Shown piece after piece: positions 9,290-20,439 of a stretch of DNA of 64,000 bases. Each line of letters opens with the position of its first letter. The first letter of the stretch is position 1. The stretch lies in contig NZ_MCIG01000011.1 of the NCBI RefSeq assembly GCF_001705035.1, forward strand, positions 1 through 64,000, in the 5' to 3' direction. The position numbers and the translations under genes are program-made. The stretch is from Curtobacterium sp. UCD-KPL2560. Its GTDB lineage: Bacteria > Actinomycetota > Actinomycetes > Actinomycetales > Microbacteriaceae. The notes below the pieces were generated by a model. That model searched no databases. It was not told the DNA's origin and was given only the letters and a program-made list of their open reading frames with translations.

Positions 9290-10918
9290 TTGTCCGCACG
9301 GATCCCCCCGGTCCTCCGACCCGAACACCCGACCCCGAGGAGCGTGGCCGAACTCGCGAACGCGTTCGGCATGCGCGTCGTCGGCACGGTCGACGCCGTC
9401 GAGGCGACGGGCGTCACCCTGAGCGCCGCCGAGGTGCAGCCGGGTGACCTGTTCGTCGGTGTGCACGGTGCGAACCGGCACGGCGCGCAGTTCGCCGCCG
9501 AGGCCGCCGAGCGCGGTGCCGTCGCCGTCCTGACCGACGCCGAGGGCGTGGCACTGGCCGAGCCCGCGGGCCTGCCGGTGCTCGTGGTCGAGGACCCCCG
9601 TGCCGCACTCGGCGACGTCTCGGCCTGGGTCTACCGCACCCACCCGGACGAGGCCACCGACCTGCCGCAGCTGTTCGCCACGACCGGCACGAACGGCAAG
9701 ACGAGCACGTCGTACATCCTCGAGGGCATCCTCAAGCAGCTCGGCCTCGTGTCCGGCCTGAGCTCGACCGCGGAGCGTCACATCGGGTCGCTCAGCGTGA
9801 CGAGCCGGCTGACCACGCCCGAGGCGAGCGAGATGCACGCCCTGCTCGCCCGCATGCGCGAGTCCGAGGTCCGCGCGGTCGCCGTCGAGGTGAGCGCCCA
9901 GGCCCTCAGCCGGCACCGCGTCGACGGCATCGTCTTCGACGTCGCCGGGTTCACCAACCTGTCGCACGACCACCTCGACGACTACGCCGACATGGAGGAG
10001 TACTACCAAGCGAAGCTCCCGCTGTTCCAGCCCGAGCACGCCCGTCGCGGCGTCGTCTCGCTGGACACCGACTGGGGCCACCGCGTGGTGCAGGACTCCC
10101 GCATCCCGGTCACCACGATCACGGTGCACCCGGACGTCGAGGCCGAGTGGCACGTCGACATCGTCTCGGCGCAGGCCGCGTACACCGAGTTCCGCCTGAC
10201 CGGGCCCGAGGGCCGCGCGCTCACCACGCGGGTGCCGCTCATCGGCTGGCACATGGCCGCCAACGCGGCGCTCGCGATCGTCATGCTGGTCGAGGGCGGC
10301 TTCGAGCTCGGGGCGATCGCCCAGGCGCTCGAGTCGGGCCACCGCCGCTACCCGGACGAGACCGAGGACGGCCCCCGCGTCAGCGCGATCGAGTGCTACC
10401 TGCCGGGCCGCACCGAGCGCGTCTCGGGTGAGCACGGCCCGAGCGTGTACGTCGACTTCGGGCACTCGCCCGACGCCTTCGAGAACACCCTCGCGGCCGT
10501 CCGGCAGTTCACCCCCGGCCGGGTCCTGATGCTGTTCGGCGCCGACGGCGACCGCGACACGACGAAGCGCGCCGCCATGGCCCGCGTCGCCGCAGCCGGG
10601 TCGGACATCCTGGTCGTCACCGACCACCACCCGCGCTTCGAGGACGCCGCGAGCATCCGCAAGACCCTGGTCGACGCCGCACGCGAGGCGTTCCCCGACC
10701 ACGAGACCTACGAGGTCAGCCCGCCCGAGGCCGCGATCCGCAAGGCCGTGAGCCTGCTCGGCGAGGGCGACTCGATCCTGTGGGCCGGACCCGGCCACCA
10801 GGACTACCGCGACATCCAGGGCGTCCGCACGCCGTACTCCGCCCGCGACGAGGCCCGCCAGGCGCTCCGCGAGGCCGGCTGGGAGCCGAACAGCGGCCCC
10901 ACGGAGGAGATCCGATGA
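9290..10918 (+). CDS. murE: MurE-type UDP-MurNAc-peptide ligase (third residue ligase)
   Basis: 542-residue ATP-dependent Mur ligase placed as usual between ftsI and murF; it should add the third stem-peptide amino acid to UDP-MurNAc-L-aa-D-Glu. P-loop TGTNGKTSTSY near 132-142, FTNLSHDHLDDY, and the QAKLPLF lysine expected to be carbamylated. Two signatures are odd: the usual EVSSH is EVSAQ, and the specificity motif DNPR (diaminopimelate) or D(D/N)P(A/R) is replaced by DHHPRFED (445-452). This suggests a third residue other than meso-diaminopimelate, as in type-B peptidoglycans of Microbacteriaceae. Start is uncertain: TTG 9290 (AAGGAG 3 nt upstream) or GTG 9272, which overlaps the ftsI stop. 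Confidence 0.88.
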   Translation: MSARIPPVLRPEHPTPRSVAELANAFGMRVVGTVDAVEATGVTLSAAEVQPGDLFVGVHGANRHGAQFAAEAAERGAVAVLTDAEGVALAEPAGLPVLVVEDPRAALGDVSAWVYRTHPDEATDLPQLFATTGTNGKTSTSYILEGILKQLGLVSGLSSTAERHIGSLSVTSRLTTPEASEMHALLARMRESEVRAVAVEVSAQALSRHRVDGIVFDVAGFTNLSHDHLDDYADMEEYYQAKLPLFQPEHARRGVVSLDTDWGHRVVQDSRIPVTTITVHPDVEAEWHVDIVSAQAAYTEFRLTGPEGRALTTRVPLIGWHMAANAALAIVMLVEGGFELGAIAQALESGHRRYPDETEDGPRVSAIECYLPGRTERVSGEHGPSVYVDFGHSPDAFENTLAAVRQFTPGRVLMLFGADGDRDTTKRAAMARVAAAGSDILVVTDHHPRFEDAASIRKTLVDAAREAFPDHETYEVSPPEAAIRKAVSLLGEGDSILWAGPGHQDYRDIQGVRTPYSARDEARQALREAGWEPNSGPTEEIR

Positions 10919-12411
10919 TCGCCCTGACCCTCGCCGAGATCGCCGCCGCGATCGGCGGCGAGCTCGTCAGCGGTGCCCCGGAGCAGGTCGTCGACGGCAG
11001 CGTCGAGACCGACTCCCGCCTGGTCGGACCGGGCAGCGTGTTCTTCGCGCTGCTCGGCGAGGAGACCGACGGCCACCGCTTCGTCCCCGCCGCCGCGACC
11101 GCCGGTGCCGCCCTCGTCGTCACCGAGCGTGCCGTCGAGCTGCCCGAGGGCTCCGACACCGCCCAGGTCGTCGTGGCCGACGGCTACGCCGCCCTCGCCG
11201 CGCTCGCGCACGAGGTCGTCGCCCGCGTGCGCGCCTCGAGCGCCGACCGGACCGACGAGCACGGCGCCCCGGCACCGCTCCGCGTGGTCGGGATCACCGG
11301 TTCGAACGGCAAGACGAGCACGAAGAACATGCTCCGCACGATCCTCGCCACCCAGGGTGAGACGGTCGCGCCGCAGGGGTCGTTCAACAACCACGTCGGC
11401 GCGCCGATCTCGATGCTCGGGATCACGCACGACACGCGCTTCCTCGTGGTCGAGATGGGCGCGAGCGGCAAGGGCCACATCGCGAAGCTCGTGTCGATCG
11501 CCGAGCCCGACGTCGGCGTCGTCCTCAAGGTCGGACTCGCGCACGCCGGTGAGTTCGGCGGCATCGAGGCGACCCAGCGCGCCAAGTCCGAGATGGTCAC
11601 CGACCTGCCGGCCACCGCGACGGCCCTGCTCAACGTCGACGACGACCGTGTCGCGTCCATGCGCGCGGTCACCGACGCCCGTGTGGTCGGCTTCGGCACG
11701 TCCGCCGGGGCGGACTACCGCATCGGCGGCATCGAGACGGACCGCAGCGGCACCCGCTTCACGCTCACCGCGCCTCCCGTCCCGTCGGAGGCCGCGGCAG
11801 ACCACCCGGCCGACACGGCACCGGTCCCCGAGACCGTCGACGTCCGCCTCGCCATCCTCGGCGAGCACCACGCGATGAACGCGTCCGCCGCCCTGACCGT
11901 CGCGCACCTGTGGGGCGTGCCGCTCGCCGAGGGTGCTGCGGCGCTCGCGTCGATGACGCGCGCCGAGCGCTGGCGCATGGAGCTGCTCCGGGGCGGCCCC
12001 GAGGGCGTGACCGTCATCAACGACGCCTACAACGCGTCGCCCGACTCGACGGCGGCTGCACTGCGGACCCTCGCGCAGGTCGTGCGACCGGGGGAGCGCT
12101 CCGTCGCCGTGCTCGGCGAGATGGCCGAGCTCGGCGAGTTCTCCGTCGAGGAGCACGACCGCATCGGTCGGCTCGTCGTGCGGCTCGGCATCGGCCAGCT
12201 CGTGGTCGTCGGCCGCGGCGCGCTGCCCATCCACCAGGCCGCCACCCTCGAGGGATCGTGGGACGGCGAGTCCGTGTACGCCGAGGACGTCGACGAGGCC
12301 GTCCGCACCCTGCAGGACATGCTGCGTCCCGGTGACGTCGTCCTGGTCAAGTCCTCGAAGTCCGCGGAACTGCGATTCCTCGGCGACCGCCTCGGAGGTG
12401 TCACCGAATGA
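10915..12411 (+). CDS. murF: UDP-MurNAc-tripeptide--D-alanyl-D-alanine ligase MurF
   Basis: 498 residues; adds D-Ala-D-Ala to the nucleotide tripeptide, the last cytoplasmic peptide step. The N-terminal uridine-binding domain ([21 protein letters not shown]) is followed by the P-loop [15 protein letters not shown], then [19 protein letters not shown] and the C-terminal [16 protein letters not shown]. The ATG at 10915 overlaps the murE stop as ATGA, with GGAGGA 6 nt upstream, so it is coupled to murE. mraY overlaps its stop in the same manner. Confidence 0.97.
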   Translation: MIALTLAEIAAAIGGELVSGAPEQVVDGSVETDSRLVGPGSVFFALLGEETDGHRFVPAAATAGAALVVTERAVELPEGSDTAQVVVADGYAALAALAHEVVARVRASSADRTDEHGAPAPLRVVGITGSNGKTSTKNMLRTILATQGETVAPQGSFNNHVGAPISMLGITHDTRFLVVEMGASGKGHIAKLVSIAEPDVGVVLKVGLAHAGEFGGIEATQRAKSEMVTDLPATATALLNVDDDRVASMRAVTDARVVGFGTSAGADYRIGGIETDRSGTRFTLTAPPVPSEAAADHPADTAPVPETVDVRLAILGEHHAMNASAALTVAHLWGVPLAEGAAALASMTRAERWRMELLRGGPEGVTVINDAYNASPDSTAAALRTLAQVVRPGERSVAVLGEMAELGEFSVEEHDRIGRLVVRLGIGQLVVVGRGALPIHQAATLEGSWDGESVYAEDVDEAVRTLQDMLRPGDVVLVKSSKSAELRFLGDRLGGVTE

Positions 12412-13511
12412 TCGCGCTCCTGATCGCCGGCGCCGTGTCGCTGGTGTTCACACTGCTGCTCACGCCGTTGTTCATCAAGCTGTTCCACCGTCTCGGGTGG
12501 GGGCAGTTCATCCGCGACGACGGCCCGCAGTCGCACCACACCAAGCGGGGCACCGCCACCATGGGCGGCATCGTCCTGATCCTCGGCGCGGTGCTCGGCT
12601 ACTTCGTCGGGCACCTCGTCGGCCGTGACTCGGTCACGCTCTCCGGGCTGCTCGTGCTGTTCCTCATGGTCGGCCTCGGGTTCGTCGGGTTCATCGACGA
12701 CTTCCTCAAGGTCCGCCGCCAGCGCAGCCTCGGGCTCGGTGGCTGGGCGAAGGTCCTCGGGCAGGTGATCGTCGGCGTCGTGTTCGCGACGATCGCGCTC
12801 GTGGTCCCGACCGGCAACGGCAAGCCCCCGGCGTCCACGATGATCTCCGCGATCCGGGACGTCCCGTGGCTCGACTTCATGGCGCTCGGCACCGTGATCG
12901 GCACGATCCTGTTCCTCGCGTGGATCGTCCTGCTGACCGTGTCGACCTCGAACGGCGTCAACGTCGCCGACGGGCTCGACGGCCTGGCGACCGGGTCGAG
13001 CATCCTCGCGATCGGGTCCTACGTCATCATCGGGTTCTGGCAGTCGAACCAGATCTGCGGCGGCATCCGGCTCGACGAGACGACGCGCGCCGCCTGCTAC
13101 AGCACCTCGGACCCGCTCGACCTCGCGGTCGTCGCGGCGGCCGTGTGCGGAGGCCTGATCGGCTTCCTCTGGTACAACACCTCGCCCGCGCAGATCTTCC
13201 TCGGTGACACCGGCTCGCTCGGCCTCGGCGGTGCCCTTGCCGGGCTCGCGATCCTCAGCCGCACCGAGCTCCTGCTCGTCCTCATCGGCGGTCTGTTCTT
13301 CATCGTCACCGGATCGGTCATCCTGCAGCGCGCGTACTTCAAGATCACGCACGGCAAGCGCATCTTCCGGATGAGCCCCCTGCACCACCACTTCGAGCTC
13401 AAGGGCTGGGCCGAGGTCACCGTCGTCGTCCGCTTCTGGATCATCGCGGGGCTGTGCGTCGCGGCCGGGGTCGGACTCTTCTACCTGGAATGGATCGCAC
13501 GAGTTGGTTGA
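12408..13511 (+). CDS. mraY: Phospho-N-acetylmuramoyl-pentapeptide-transferase MraY
   Basis: 367-residue polytopic membrane enzyme that transfers phospho-MurNAc-pentapeptide to undecaprenyl phosphate, making lipid I. About ten hydrophobic segments. Conserved loops: the [11 protein letters not shown] region, the catalytic [14 protein letters not shown], the [12 protein letters not shown] loop, [16 protein letters not shown], and the C-terminal [13 protein letters not shown], the hallmark histidine motif. ATG overlaps the murF stop as ATGA. Confidence 0.98.
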   Translation: MIALLIAGAVSLVFTLLLTPLFIKLFHRLGWGQFIRDDGPQSHHTKRGTATMGGIVLILGAVLGYFVGHLVGRDSVTLSGLLVLFLMVGLGFVGFIDDFLKVRRQRSLGLGGWAKVLGQVIVGVVFATIALVVPTGNGKPPASTMISAIRDVPWLDFMALGTVIGTILFLAWIVLLTVSTSNGVNVADGLDGLATGSSILAIGSYVIIGFWQSNQICGGIRLDETTRAACYSTSDPLDLAVVAAAVCGGLIGFLWYNTSPAQIFLGDTGSLGLGGALAGLAILSRTELLLVLIGGLFFIVTGSVILQRAYFKITHGKRIFRMSPLHHHFELKGWAEVTVVVRFWIIAGLCVAAGVGLFYLEWIARVG

Positions 13512-15030
13512 CGCCCGTACGGAAGGTCTCGACAGCTGGTACGCCGAGGGGTGGAAGGGCCTGCGGGTCGCGGTCCTCGGGCTCGGTGCCACGGGCTTCT
13601 CGGTCGCGGACACGCTCGTCGAACTCGGCGGTGCCGTGACGGTCTACGCGCCGGACGGTCCCGCCGACACGGTCGAGCTGCTCGACGTGATCGGGGCGAG
13701 CTTCGAGCGCACCCCGCTCGACGCCGTGCCCGCCGCGCTCGAGCAGCAGGCGCCGGACCTGGTCGTCGTCTCGCCGGGCCTGCCGCCGCACAACGCCACC
13801 GTCCGGTGGGCCGTCGAGCACAGCACGGTCTGGGGCGACGTCGAGCTCGCCTGGCGCGTGCGCGACAAGGTCGTCCGCGGTCCGATCGCCGCGCCGTGGG
13901 TGACCATCACGGGCACGAACGGCAAGACCACGACGACGCAGCTCACGACCGCGATGTTCCAGGCCGCCGGGCTGCGCGCGGTCGCGTGCGGGAACATCGG
14001 GGTGCCGGTGCTCGACGTCGTGCGCGACCCCGAGGGCTTCGACGTCCTGGTGGTCGAGCTGTCGAGCCACCAGCTGCACTACATGCCGACGACCGGTGAC
14101 GGCGCGGTCGTCCCGCTCGCGAGCGCCTGCCTGAACATCGCCGACGACCACCTCGAGTGGCACGGCTCCGCCGAGGCCTACCGCGCGGCGAAGGCCAAGG
14201 TCTACGAGCGCTCCGTGATGGCGTGCGTCTACAACACCGCGGACGCCGCGACCCGTCGCATGGTCGAGGAGGCCGACGTGGTCGAGGGCTGCCGTGCGGT
14301 CGGCTTCACGCCCGGGGTCCCCGCAGCCGGCGACGTGGGCATCGTCGACGACGTGCTCTGCGACCGGGCCTTCACCGAGGACCGGCGGAACAGCGCGCTC
14401 GAGCTGGCGACCGTCGCCGACCTCGAGGCCGCCGGGCTCGGGAGCCCGCACATGACCATGAACGTGCTCGCCGCGGCGGCCCTGGCCCGCGCGGCCTCGG
14501 TCGAGCCGGCGCACATCCGGTCCGCGGTGCAGGGTTTCCACGCCGACCACCACCGCACCGAGCACGTCGCGACCGCGGACGGCGTCACGTGGGTCGACGA
14601 CTCGAAGGCGACGAACCCGCACGCGGCCACCGCGTCGCTCGCGTCGTTCGACACCGTCGTGTGGGTCGTCGGCGGTCTGTTCAAGGGCGTCGACGTCGGC
14701 GGGCTCGTCGAGCGCTTCGGCCCCGACGTCCGTGCGGTCGTCGTGATCGGCACCGACCGGACCCCCGTGCTCGAGGCATTCGCGCGACACGCGCCCGCGG
14801 TCCCGGTCCTGCAGGTCCAGGCGACGGACACTGATCAGGTCATGCCCGAGGCGGTCCGGCATGCCGCATCGGTCGCGCGACCGGGCGACACGGTCCTCCT
14901 CGCCCCGGCTGCGGCGTCGTTCGACCAGTTCGAGTCCTACGCCGACCGAGGGCGCCGATTCGCGGCGGCGGTCCACGAACACCTGGGAGGCACAGCCGAT
15001 GGCGACCACGGATCTCCCGAACGGGCGTAG
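13504..15030 (+). CDS. murD: UDP-MurNAc-L-alanine--D-glutamate ligase MurD
   Basis: 508-residue Mur ligase that adds D-glutamate. N-terminal Rossmann-like domain [33 protein letters not shown]-loop [43 protein letters not shown] and the C-terminal [13 protein letters not shown] all match the family. The start is a TTG at 13504 overlapping the last codons of mraY; no ATG lies between it and the conserved core. It overlaps ftsW by 32 nt at its 3' end. Confidence 0.96.
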   Translation: MVDARTEGLDSWYAEGWKGLRVAVLGLGATGFSVADTLVELGGAVTVYAPDGPADTVELLDVIGASFERTPLDAVPAALEQQAPDLVVVSPGLPPHNATVRWAVEHSTVWGDVELAWRVRDKVVRGPIAAPWVTITGTNGKTTTTQLTTAMFQAAGLRAVACGNIGVPVLDVVRDPEGFDVLVVELSSHQLHYMPTTGDGAVVPLASACLNIADDHLEWHGSAEAYRAAKAKVYERSVMACVYNTADAATRRMVEEADVVEGCRAVGFTPGVPAAGDVGIVDDVLCDRAFTEDRRNSALELATVADLEAAGLGSPHMTMNVLAAAALARAASVEPAHIRSAVQGFHADHHRTEHVATADGVTWVDDSKATNPHAATASLASFDTVVWVVGGLFKGVDVGGLVERFGPDVRAVVVIGTDRTPVLEAFARHAPAVPVLQVQATDTDQVMPEAVRHAASVARPGDTVLLAPAAASFDQFESYADRGRRFAAAVHEHLGGTADGDHGSPERA

Positions 15031-16354
15031 CTCCCGGCAGACGACGGCTCCGGGCACGACCGGTCGGCCGACGGGGACGGGTGCGTCCCGGCCCGCTGTC
15101 CCGTCCCGGTCCACGGGTGCCGGCTCCTCCCGGCGCCCGAACGGCGCGGTCGTCGCGGTCAAGAACGTCTTCGTCGCCGAGTCGAGCACCTTCTACACGA
15201 TCCTCGGCATCACGCTCTTCCTGGTCGTCTTCGGCGTCGTGATGGTGCTGTCCTCGTCGAGCGTCGAGCAGTACGCCAAGACGCACGACTTCTTCGGGGC
15301 GGCCTCGCGCCAGGGTCTGTACGCGGTGCTCGGCGTCCCGCTCATGCTCGTCGCCAGCAGGGTCCCGGCCCGGCTGTGGCGCAAGTGGGCGATGCGCATC
15401 CTCGGTGCCGCGCTCGCCCTGCAGCTGCTCGTGTACACGCCCCTCGGCATCGAGGTGCAGGGCAACCGGAACTGGGTCGGCTTCGGCTCGTTCACCGCCC
15501 AGCCCTCCGAGGCGATCAAGCTCGCGCTGGCCCTCGGCATCGGCGCGATCATGTACGTCAAGCGCGACAAGCTCGAGGACTGGAAGGAGATCTTCGTCCC
15601 GGTCGGCATCGCCACGGTGCTGCCGCTCGGCATGGTCCTGCTCGGCGGCGACCAGGGCACGGCGATGATCATGCTCATCCTGGTGCTCGGCGGCCTCTAC
15701 ATCGGCGGCGCCCGTGCGCGGCACCTGCTCGTGATCCTCGGCTCGATCGCGGTCGTGCTGCCGTTCGTCACGATGGCGTCGGCCTCGCGCCAGACCCGCA
15801 TCAGCGCGTGGCTCTCCGGCTGCACCGACTCGAACCAGTACCAGGACCTGTGCTGGCAGCCCGTCCACGGCATGTGGGCGCTCGCCTCCGGTGGCGTCTT
15901 CGGCGTCGGGCTCGGCAACTCGAAGGCGAAGTGGTCCTGGCTGCCCGAGGCGGACAACGACTACATCTTCGCGATCATCGGCGAGGAACTCGGTCTCGTC
16001 GGCGCGGTCGTCGTGCTGGCCCTGTTCGTGGTGCTCGCGGTGAGCATGGTCAAGGTCATCCGCCAGTCGAACGACCCCTTCGTCCGCACCGTCACGGGCG
16101 CGATCGTCGCGTGGATCATCGGCCAGGCGCTCGTCAACATCGCCGTCGTGCTCGGGCTGCTCCCCGTGCTCGGCGTGCCACTCCCACTCATCTCGGCCGG
16201 TGGGTCGGCGCTCATCATGACGCTCGCCGCCATCGGCGTCGTGCTGTCCTTCGCGCGTGACCTGCCCGGCAAGGGCCGGGGCACCGGGGCCAGCGGCACC
16301 GACCGGTCCCTGCCGTCGAACGGCTTCGCACCACAGAACGGAACGCTCCGGTGA
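14999..16354 (+). CDS. ftsW: Septal peptidoglycan glycosyltransferase FtsW (SEDS)
   Basis: 451-residue SEDS-family membrane protein, about ten membrane segments, polymerising lipid II at the septum with FtsI. It has a long Thr/Gly/Ser-rich cytoplasmic N-terminus (about 45 residues) and then [20 protein letters not shown]. Conserved SEDS features: [50 protein letters not shown] and [22 protein letters not shown] 14999 has GGGAGG 8 nt upstream and lies inside the end of murD, in another frame. The murG start overlaps its stop. Confidence 0.97.
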   Translation: MATTDLPNGRSSRQTTAPGTTGRPTGTGASRPAVPSRSTGAGSSRRPNGAVVAVKNVFVAESSTFYTILGITLFLVVFGVVMVLSSSSVEQYAKTHDFFGAASRQGLYAVLGVPLMLVASRVPARLWRKWAMRILGAALALQLLVYTPLGIEVQGNRNWVGFGSFTAQPSEAIKLALALGIGAIMYVKRDKLEDWKEIFVPVGIATVLPLGMVLLGGDQGTAMIMLILVLGGLYIGGARARHLLVILGSIAVVLPFVTMASASRQTRISAWLSGCTDSNQYQDLCWQPVHGMWALASGGVFGVGLGNSKAKWSWLPEADNDYIFAIIGEELGLVGAVVVLALFVVLAVSMVKVIRQSNDPFVRTVTGAIVAWIIGQALVNIAVVLGLLPVLGVPLPLISAGGSALIMTLAAIGVVLSFARDLPGKGRGTGASGTDRSLPSNGFAPQNGTLR

Positions 16355-17454
16355 CCACCTACCTCTTCGCCGGCGGCGGCACCGCCGGGCACGTCAACCC
16401 GCTGCTCGCCGTGGCCGACCGCCTGACCGAGCGCGACCCGGACGCCCGCGTGCTCGTGCTCGGGACCGCCGAGGGCCTCGAGTCGCGGCTCGTCCCGATG
16501 CGCGGCTACGAGCTCCTGACGATCCCGCGCCTGCCGTTCCCGCGGAAGCCGAACGCCGCTGCGCTGCGCTTCCCCGGCCGGTTCGCCGCAGCCGTGCGGC
16601 AGACCGAGCGCTACATCCGCGAGCACGGGGTCGACGTGGTCCTCGGTGTCGGCGGGTACGCGGCCGCCCCCGCGTACGTCGCGGCCAAGCGCACCGGCAC
16701 CCCGATCGTCGTGCACGAGCAGAACGCCAAGCCCGGCCTGGCGAACCGCCTCGCGGCCTTCCTGACGTCGCACGTCGGGCTCACCTTCTCGAACACCCGG
16801 CTCCGGCACGGCCGGGTCGTCGGCATGCCGCTCCGCCGCGAGATCGAGTCGCTGGACCGACGGGCGCGGCGCGACGAGGGCCTCGCCGAGTTCGGCCTCG
16901 ACCCGGCCCGCCCGGTGCTGCTCGTCACGGGCGGGTCCTCCGGGGCGCGGAGCATCAACCAGACGGTGAACCGGTCGGCGGCGACGATCGTCGGCGCCGG
17001 GTGGCAGGTGCTGCACGTCGTCGGTGGGAAGTCGGACATCGGGCCGAGCGACCTCGACGGCTACCACGTGCTGCCGTACTGCGACCGGATGGACCTGGCG
17101 TACGCCGCGGCGGACTTCGTCGTCTCGCGCGCCGGTGCCGGGATGGTGTGCGAGCTCACCGCGGTCGGCCTGCCGAGCGTCCTGGTGCCGTACCCGGTCG
17201 GCAACGGCGAGCAGCGGCACAACGCGGCCGACGTCGTCGGGGCCGGGGGAGCGGTGCTCGTCGCGGACGGGGAATTCGACGAGGACTGGGTGACGTTCCA
17301 GCTGCTCGGCATCCTGCAGGACCGCGCACGCATCGCCGACATGGCGGTCCGCGCGGGCAGCGTCGGACACCGCGACGGTGCCGACCGGATGACCGACCTC
17401 GTCCGGGACGCCGAGCGCGCCTCGAGCACCACCAGCACCACGGAGGAACGATGA
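16351..17454 (+). CDS. murG: UDP-GlcNAc transferase MurG (lipid II synthase)
   Basis: 367 residues; a GT28 peripheral membrane enzyme that adds GlcNAc to lipid I. N-terminal glycine loop [46 protein letters not shown], then in the C-terminal domain [13 protein letters not shown], the [22 protein letters not shown] donor site and [16 protein letters not shown] start overlaps the ftsW stop as GTGA. The downstream murC start again overlaps its stop. Confidence 0.97.
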   Translation: MTTYLFAGGGTAGHVNPLLAVADRLTERDPDARVLVLGTAEGLESRLVPMRGYELLTIPRLPFPRKPNAAALRFPGRFAAAVRQTERYIREHGVDVVLGVGGYAAAPAYVAAKRTGTPIVVHEQNAKPGLANRLAAFLTSHVGLTFSNTRLRHGRVVGMPLRREIESLDRRARRDEGLAEFGLDPARPVLLVTGGSSGARSINQTVNRSAATIVGAGWQVLHVVGGKSDIGPSDLDGYHVLPYCDRMDLAYAAADFVVSRAGAGMVCELTAVGLPSVLVPYPVGNGEQRHNAADVVGAGGAVLVADGEFDEDWVTFQLLGILQDRARIADMAVRAGSVGHRDGADRMTDLVRDAERASSTTSTTEER

Positions 17455-18854
17455 CCATCAAGCCGGACCTGACCCAGCCGATCCCGGACGACCTCGGCAC
17501 GGTCCACTTCGTGGGCATCGGTGGCTCCGGCATGAGCGGCATCGCACGCATGTTCCTGGCCGCCGGGCACCGCGTGACGGGCAGCGACTCCCGCGAGACC
17601 GCGACGACGGCCACGATGCGCGACCTCGGCGCCGAGGTGCACATCGGCCACGACGCGGCGAACGTCGGCGCTGCCGACACGATCGTCGTCACGAGTGCGC
17701 TCTGGCCGGACAACACCGAGCTGCTCGAGGCGCAGCGTCGCGGCCTGCCGGTGCTGCACCGGTCGCAGGCCCTCGCCGCGCTGATCGCCGAGCACCGCCT
17801 CGTCGCCGTCGCGGGTGCGCACGGCAAGACCACCTCGACGGGGATGATCGTGACCGCGCTCGTCGAGCTCGGCCTCGACCCGAGCTTCGTCAACGGCGGG
17901 GTCATCCAGTCGCTCGGCACGAGCTCCGCCCCGGGCAGCAGCGACCTGTTCGTGGTCGAGGCCGACGAGTCGGACGGCTCCTTCCTGCTCTACGACGTCG
18001 CGGTCGCACTCATCACGAACGTCGACGCGGACCACCTCGACCACTACGGCAGCGAGGAGGCCTTCATCGAGGCCTTCGTCACCTTCGCGGGCAAGGCGCG
18101 CGAGCGCATCGTCGTGTCGAGCGACGACGCGGGCGCGAAGCGGGTCACCGAGGGTGTCCGAGCGCTCGAGCACGCCCCCGAGGTCGTCACGTTCGGCGAG
18201 GCCGCCGACGCCGACGTCCGGATCGAACGCATCGTCGAGGCCGCGAGCGTCGAGGTGGACCTCCGTGCCGACGGCCGGAGCCACCACCTGACGCTCCGCG
18301 TGCCGGGTCGCCACAACGCCGTGAACGCGGTCGGCGCCTTCGCGGTGCTCACCGGACTCGGGGTGGCTCCGGCCGACGCGATCCGCGGCATCGAGGCGTT
18401 CGGCGGGACCGAGCGGCGCTTCGAGCTGCACGGTGTCGAGCGCGGCGTGTCGGTGTACGACGACTACGCGCACCACCCGACCGAGGTCGCCGCGGCCCTC
18501 CGTGCCGCGCGCAACGTCGTGGGCGACGGCCGGATCATCGCGATCCACCAGCCGCACCTGTACTCCCGCACCCGCCTGATGGCCGGCGACTTCGCGAAGG
18601 TCTACGAGGAGCTCGCCGACCACACGGTCGTGCTCGACGTGTACGGCGCCCGCGAGGACCCGGAGCCCGGCGTCACCGGTGCCCTCGTGCAGGAGCGCTT
18701 CGCCGACCAGTCGCGCGTCGAGTTCCTGCCCGACTGGGACGAGGCGGCGGCCCGTGCCGCCGCGGTCGCCCGTGACGGCGACATCATCATGACGCTCAGC
18801 TGCGGCGACGTGTACCGGATCATCCCCCAGGTGCTCGAGGCGCTCGGCAAGTGA
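17451..18854 (+). CDS. murC: UDP-MurNAc--L-alanine ligase MurC
   Basis: 467-residue Mur ligase adding the first amino acid to UDP-MurNAc. N-terminal [33 protein letters not shown]-loop [39 protein letters not shown], and in the C-terminal domain [14 protein letters not shown] and [10 protein letters not shown]. Start ATG 17451 overlaps the murG stop and has GGAGGA 4 nt upstream. GTG of ftsQ overlaps its stop. Confidence 0.97.
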   Translation: MTIKPDLTQPIPDDLGTVHFVGIGGSGMSGIARMFLAAGHRVTGSDSRETATTATMRDLGAEVHIGHDAANVGAADTIVVTSALWPDNTELLEAQRRGLPVLHRSQALAALIAEHRLVAVAGAHGKTTSTGMIVTALVELGLDPSFVNGGVIQSLGTSSAPGSSDLFVVEADESDGSFLLYDVAVALITNVDADHLDHYGSEEAFIEAFVTFAGKARERIVVSSDDAGAKRVTEGVRALEHAPEVVTFGEAADADVRIERIVEAASVEVDLRADGRSHHLTLRVPGRHNAVNAVGAFAVLTGLGVAPADAIRGIEAFGGTERRFELHGVERGVSVYDDYAHHPTEVAAALRAARNVVGDGRIIAIHQPHLYSRTRLMAGDFAKVYEELADHTVVLDVYGAREDPEPGVTGALVQERFADQSRVEFLPDWDEAAARAAAVARDGDIIMTLSCGDVYRIIPQVLEALGK

Positions 18855-20155
18855 AGCGTCCCGAGGGCTTCGACGAGCGTCCGGACCACCCGGACGCCCC
18901 GGCCGACGGTGCCGACGCGCCACGGCAGCGTCGTGGTCCCCGGATCCCGCGGCGTGCGTCCCGCGCGGTGCCGGCGGACGGCCGGGAGGCGCAGCCCGCT
19001 CCCGCCCCGTCAGCCGCGGTCCCCGAGACGGCGGGTCGACCGCCCGGTGCCGCACCCGACGCCGGGCACGACGAGCAGGCGTCGGCCGACGGCGGGTCGG
19101 TGCGGGACCGCGCCGGTGCCGCCGCGGGCGTCGCCGGCCGCCGGCTCGGCGCCGGGCTGTCCTCGGTCGCCGAACGACTCCGCGGGTACGCTCCCGACGA
19201 GGAGCACCGTCCCGCCGGGTCCGGCCGTGCCGAGCACGCCGACGACGACCGGGGCGACGGGGGACGCGACCACGTCGCGACCGTCACCGACGTGCTCGAC
19301 GCGCACCGCGCCTCCCGGCCGTCCGACGACCACGAGGACCACGCGACCCCGATCGGTGCCGGTGTCCGTGCCGCCGAGACGGCGCGCGAGGCGCGCGTCG
19401 CGAAGCGTCGGCGCCGGCTGCTCGAGCGCAACGAGGTGCGCCGGTTCACCCGGCGCTCCCGGCACCGCCGCGCCGCCTGGACCACGGCGGCCGCGGTCGT
19501 CGTGGTCTTCGGCGCCTCGTTGCTCGTGGCGGTCTACTCGCCGCTGATGGCGTTGCAGACGATCGAGATCAAGGGGACGAACCGCGTCGACGAGACCGCG
19601 CTGCGCCAGGCGCTGTCCGCGCAGCTCGGCACGCCGCTCGCCCGCCTCGACCTCGGCGAGGTCAAGCGCGAGGTCGCCGGGTTCCCGCTCATCGAGAGCT
19701 ACGTGACCGAGGAGGTCCCGCCGCACACGCTCGTGGTGACGGTGACCGAGCGCACGCCCGTCGTCGCGGTGCAGTCCGGCAGCGCGTTCGACCTGGTGGA
19801 CCCGGCCGGCATCGTCGTGCAGTCGTCGCCCTCGCGGCCGGACGGGGTGCCGCTCGCCGACGTGTCGCGCGCGAAGCTCGGGTCGCCGGTGTTCCGCACG
19901 ATGACCGAGGTGGTGCTCGCGCTGCCGTCGGCGGTGCGGTCGCAGGTGACCGACCTGCGCGCCTCGACGGCCGACGACGTGACGCTCACGCTGCGCGACG
20001 GGTCGAACGTCGTGTGGGGGAGCCCGGAGGACTCCGAGGCGAAGGCGGCGCTGCTCGCCGCGCTCGTCAAGGACCACGAGGGCCGCGCCCCGGGGACGCC
20101 GGTCGAGTACGACGTGTCCGCGCCGGACAACGGGATCGTCCGCGCGAAGCAGTGA
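18851..20155 (+). CDS. ftsQ: Cell division protein FtsQ/DivIB
   Basis: 434-residue bitopic protein. A long, charged, disordered cytoplasmic part (about 1-205) is followed by one membrane segment (about 208-232) and a POTRA domain starting [21 protein letters not shown], then the FtsQ/DivIB beta domain. It joins FtsL/DivIC to the divisome. GTG start overlaps the murC stop. Two places in the disordered part (near 18970 and 19308) carry the two arms of the dispersed palindromic element, translated as DGREA and ASRPS; the protein here is a little longer than typical. Its 3' end is the first copy of a 34-bp tandem repeat. Confidence 0.94.
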   Translation: MKRPEGFDERPDHPDAPADGADAPRQRRGPRIPRRASRAVPADGREAQPAPAPSAAVPETAGRPPGAAPDAGHDEQASADGGSVRDRAGAAAGVAGRRLGAGLSSVAERLRGYAPDEEHRPAGSGRAEHADDDRGDGGRDHVATVTDVLDAHRASRPSDDHEDHATPIGAGVRAAETAREARVAKRRRRLLERNEVRRFTRRSRHRRAAWTTAAAVVVVFGASLLVAVYSPLMALQTIEIKGTNRVDETALRQALSAQLGTPLARLDLGEVKREVAGFPLIESYVTEEVPPHTLVVTVTERTPVVAVQSGSAFDLVDPAGIVVQSSPSRPDGVPLADVSRAKLGSPVFRTMTEVVLALPSAVRSQVTDLRASTADDVTLTLRDGSNVVWGSPEDSEAKAALLAALVKDHEGRAPGTPVEYDVSAPDNGIVRAKQ

Positions 20156-20230
20156 GCCGGGCGACGGGATCGTCCGCGCGGAGCAGTGAGCCGGGCGACG
20201 GGATCGTCCGCGCGGAGCAGTGAGCCGGGC
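20131..20230. repeat. 34-bp tandem repeat, 3 copies, beginning in the 3' end of ftsQ
   Basis: Copies start at 20131, 20165 and 20199 (last 32 bp). Each begins CGGGATCGTCCGCGCG and contains AGCAGTGAGCC, i.e. the last six codons and stop of ftsQ. Only one base differs between copy 1 and copies 2-3 (AAGCAG versus GAGCAG). Confidence 0.95.
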
Positions 20231-20242
20231 CGCACGGCCCGG
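20225..20242 (+). terminator. Possible terminator hairpin between ftsQ and ftsZ
   Basis: CCGGGCC (20225-20231), loop GCAC, GGCCCGG (20236-20242). No T tract follows, so termination would be weak or factor-dependent. Confidence 0.4.
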
Positions 20243-20354
20243 GTGGCGGGGCGTGCGGCGGACCGACCGCTGGCGGCTGGTCCGGGTGCCGGAATTGCGG
20301 AACCCGAATGACGACACGCGGCGTGGCGGGGCGACAGGGCTCCCGGGGCACCCG

Positions 20355-20419
20355 TAGCGTCGTCGGAGCACCACATCTACCAGCAAGACCCCTGAACTTC
20401 AAGTAGAGGTTGAGGGTTT
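20355..20419 (+). promoter_or_regulatory. ftsZ upstream control region
   Basis: A TAGCGT -10-like box lies at 20355-20360. Just before the gene is an imperfect inverted repeat AACTTC-AAGTA-GAGGTT (20395-20411) followed directly by GAGGGTTT, giving a GAGGTT/GAGGGTT direct repeat. The region is the only substantial gap (284 bp) in the division cluster, so ftsZ probably has its own promoter here. Confidence 0.5.
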
Positions 20420-20439
20420 CGACCGGAGGCCCGACTGAC

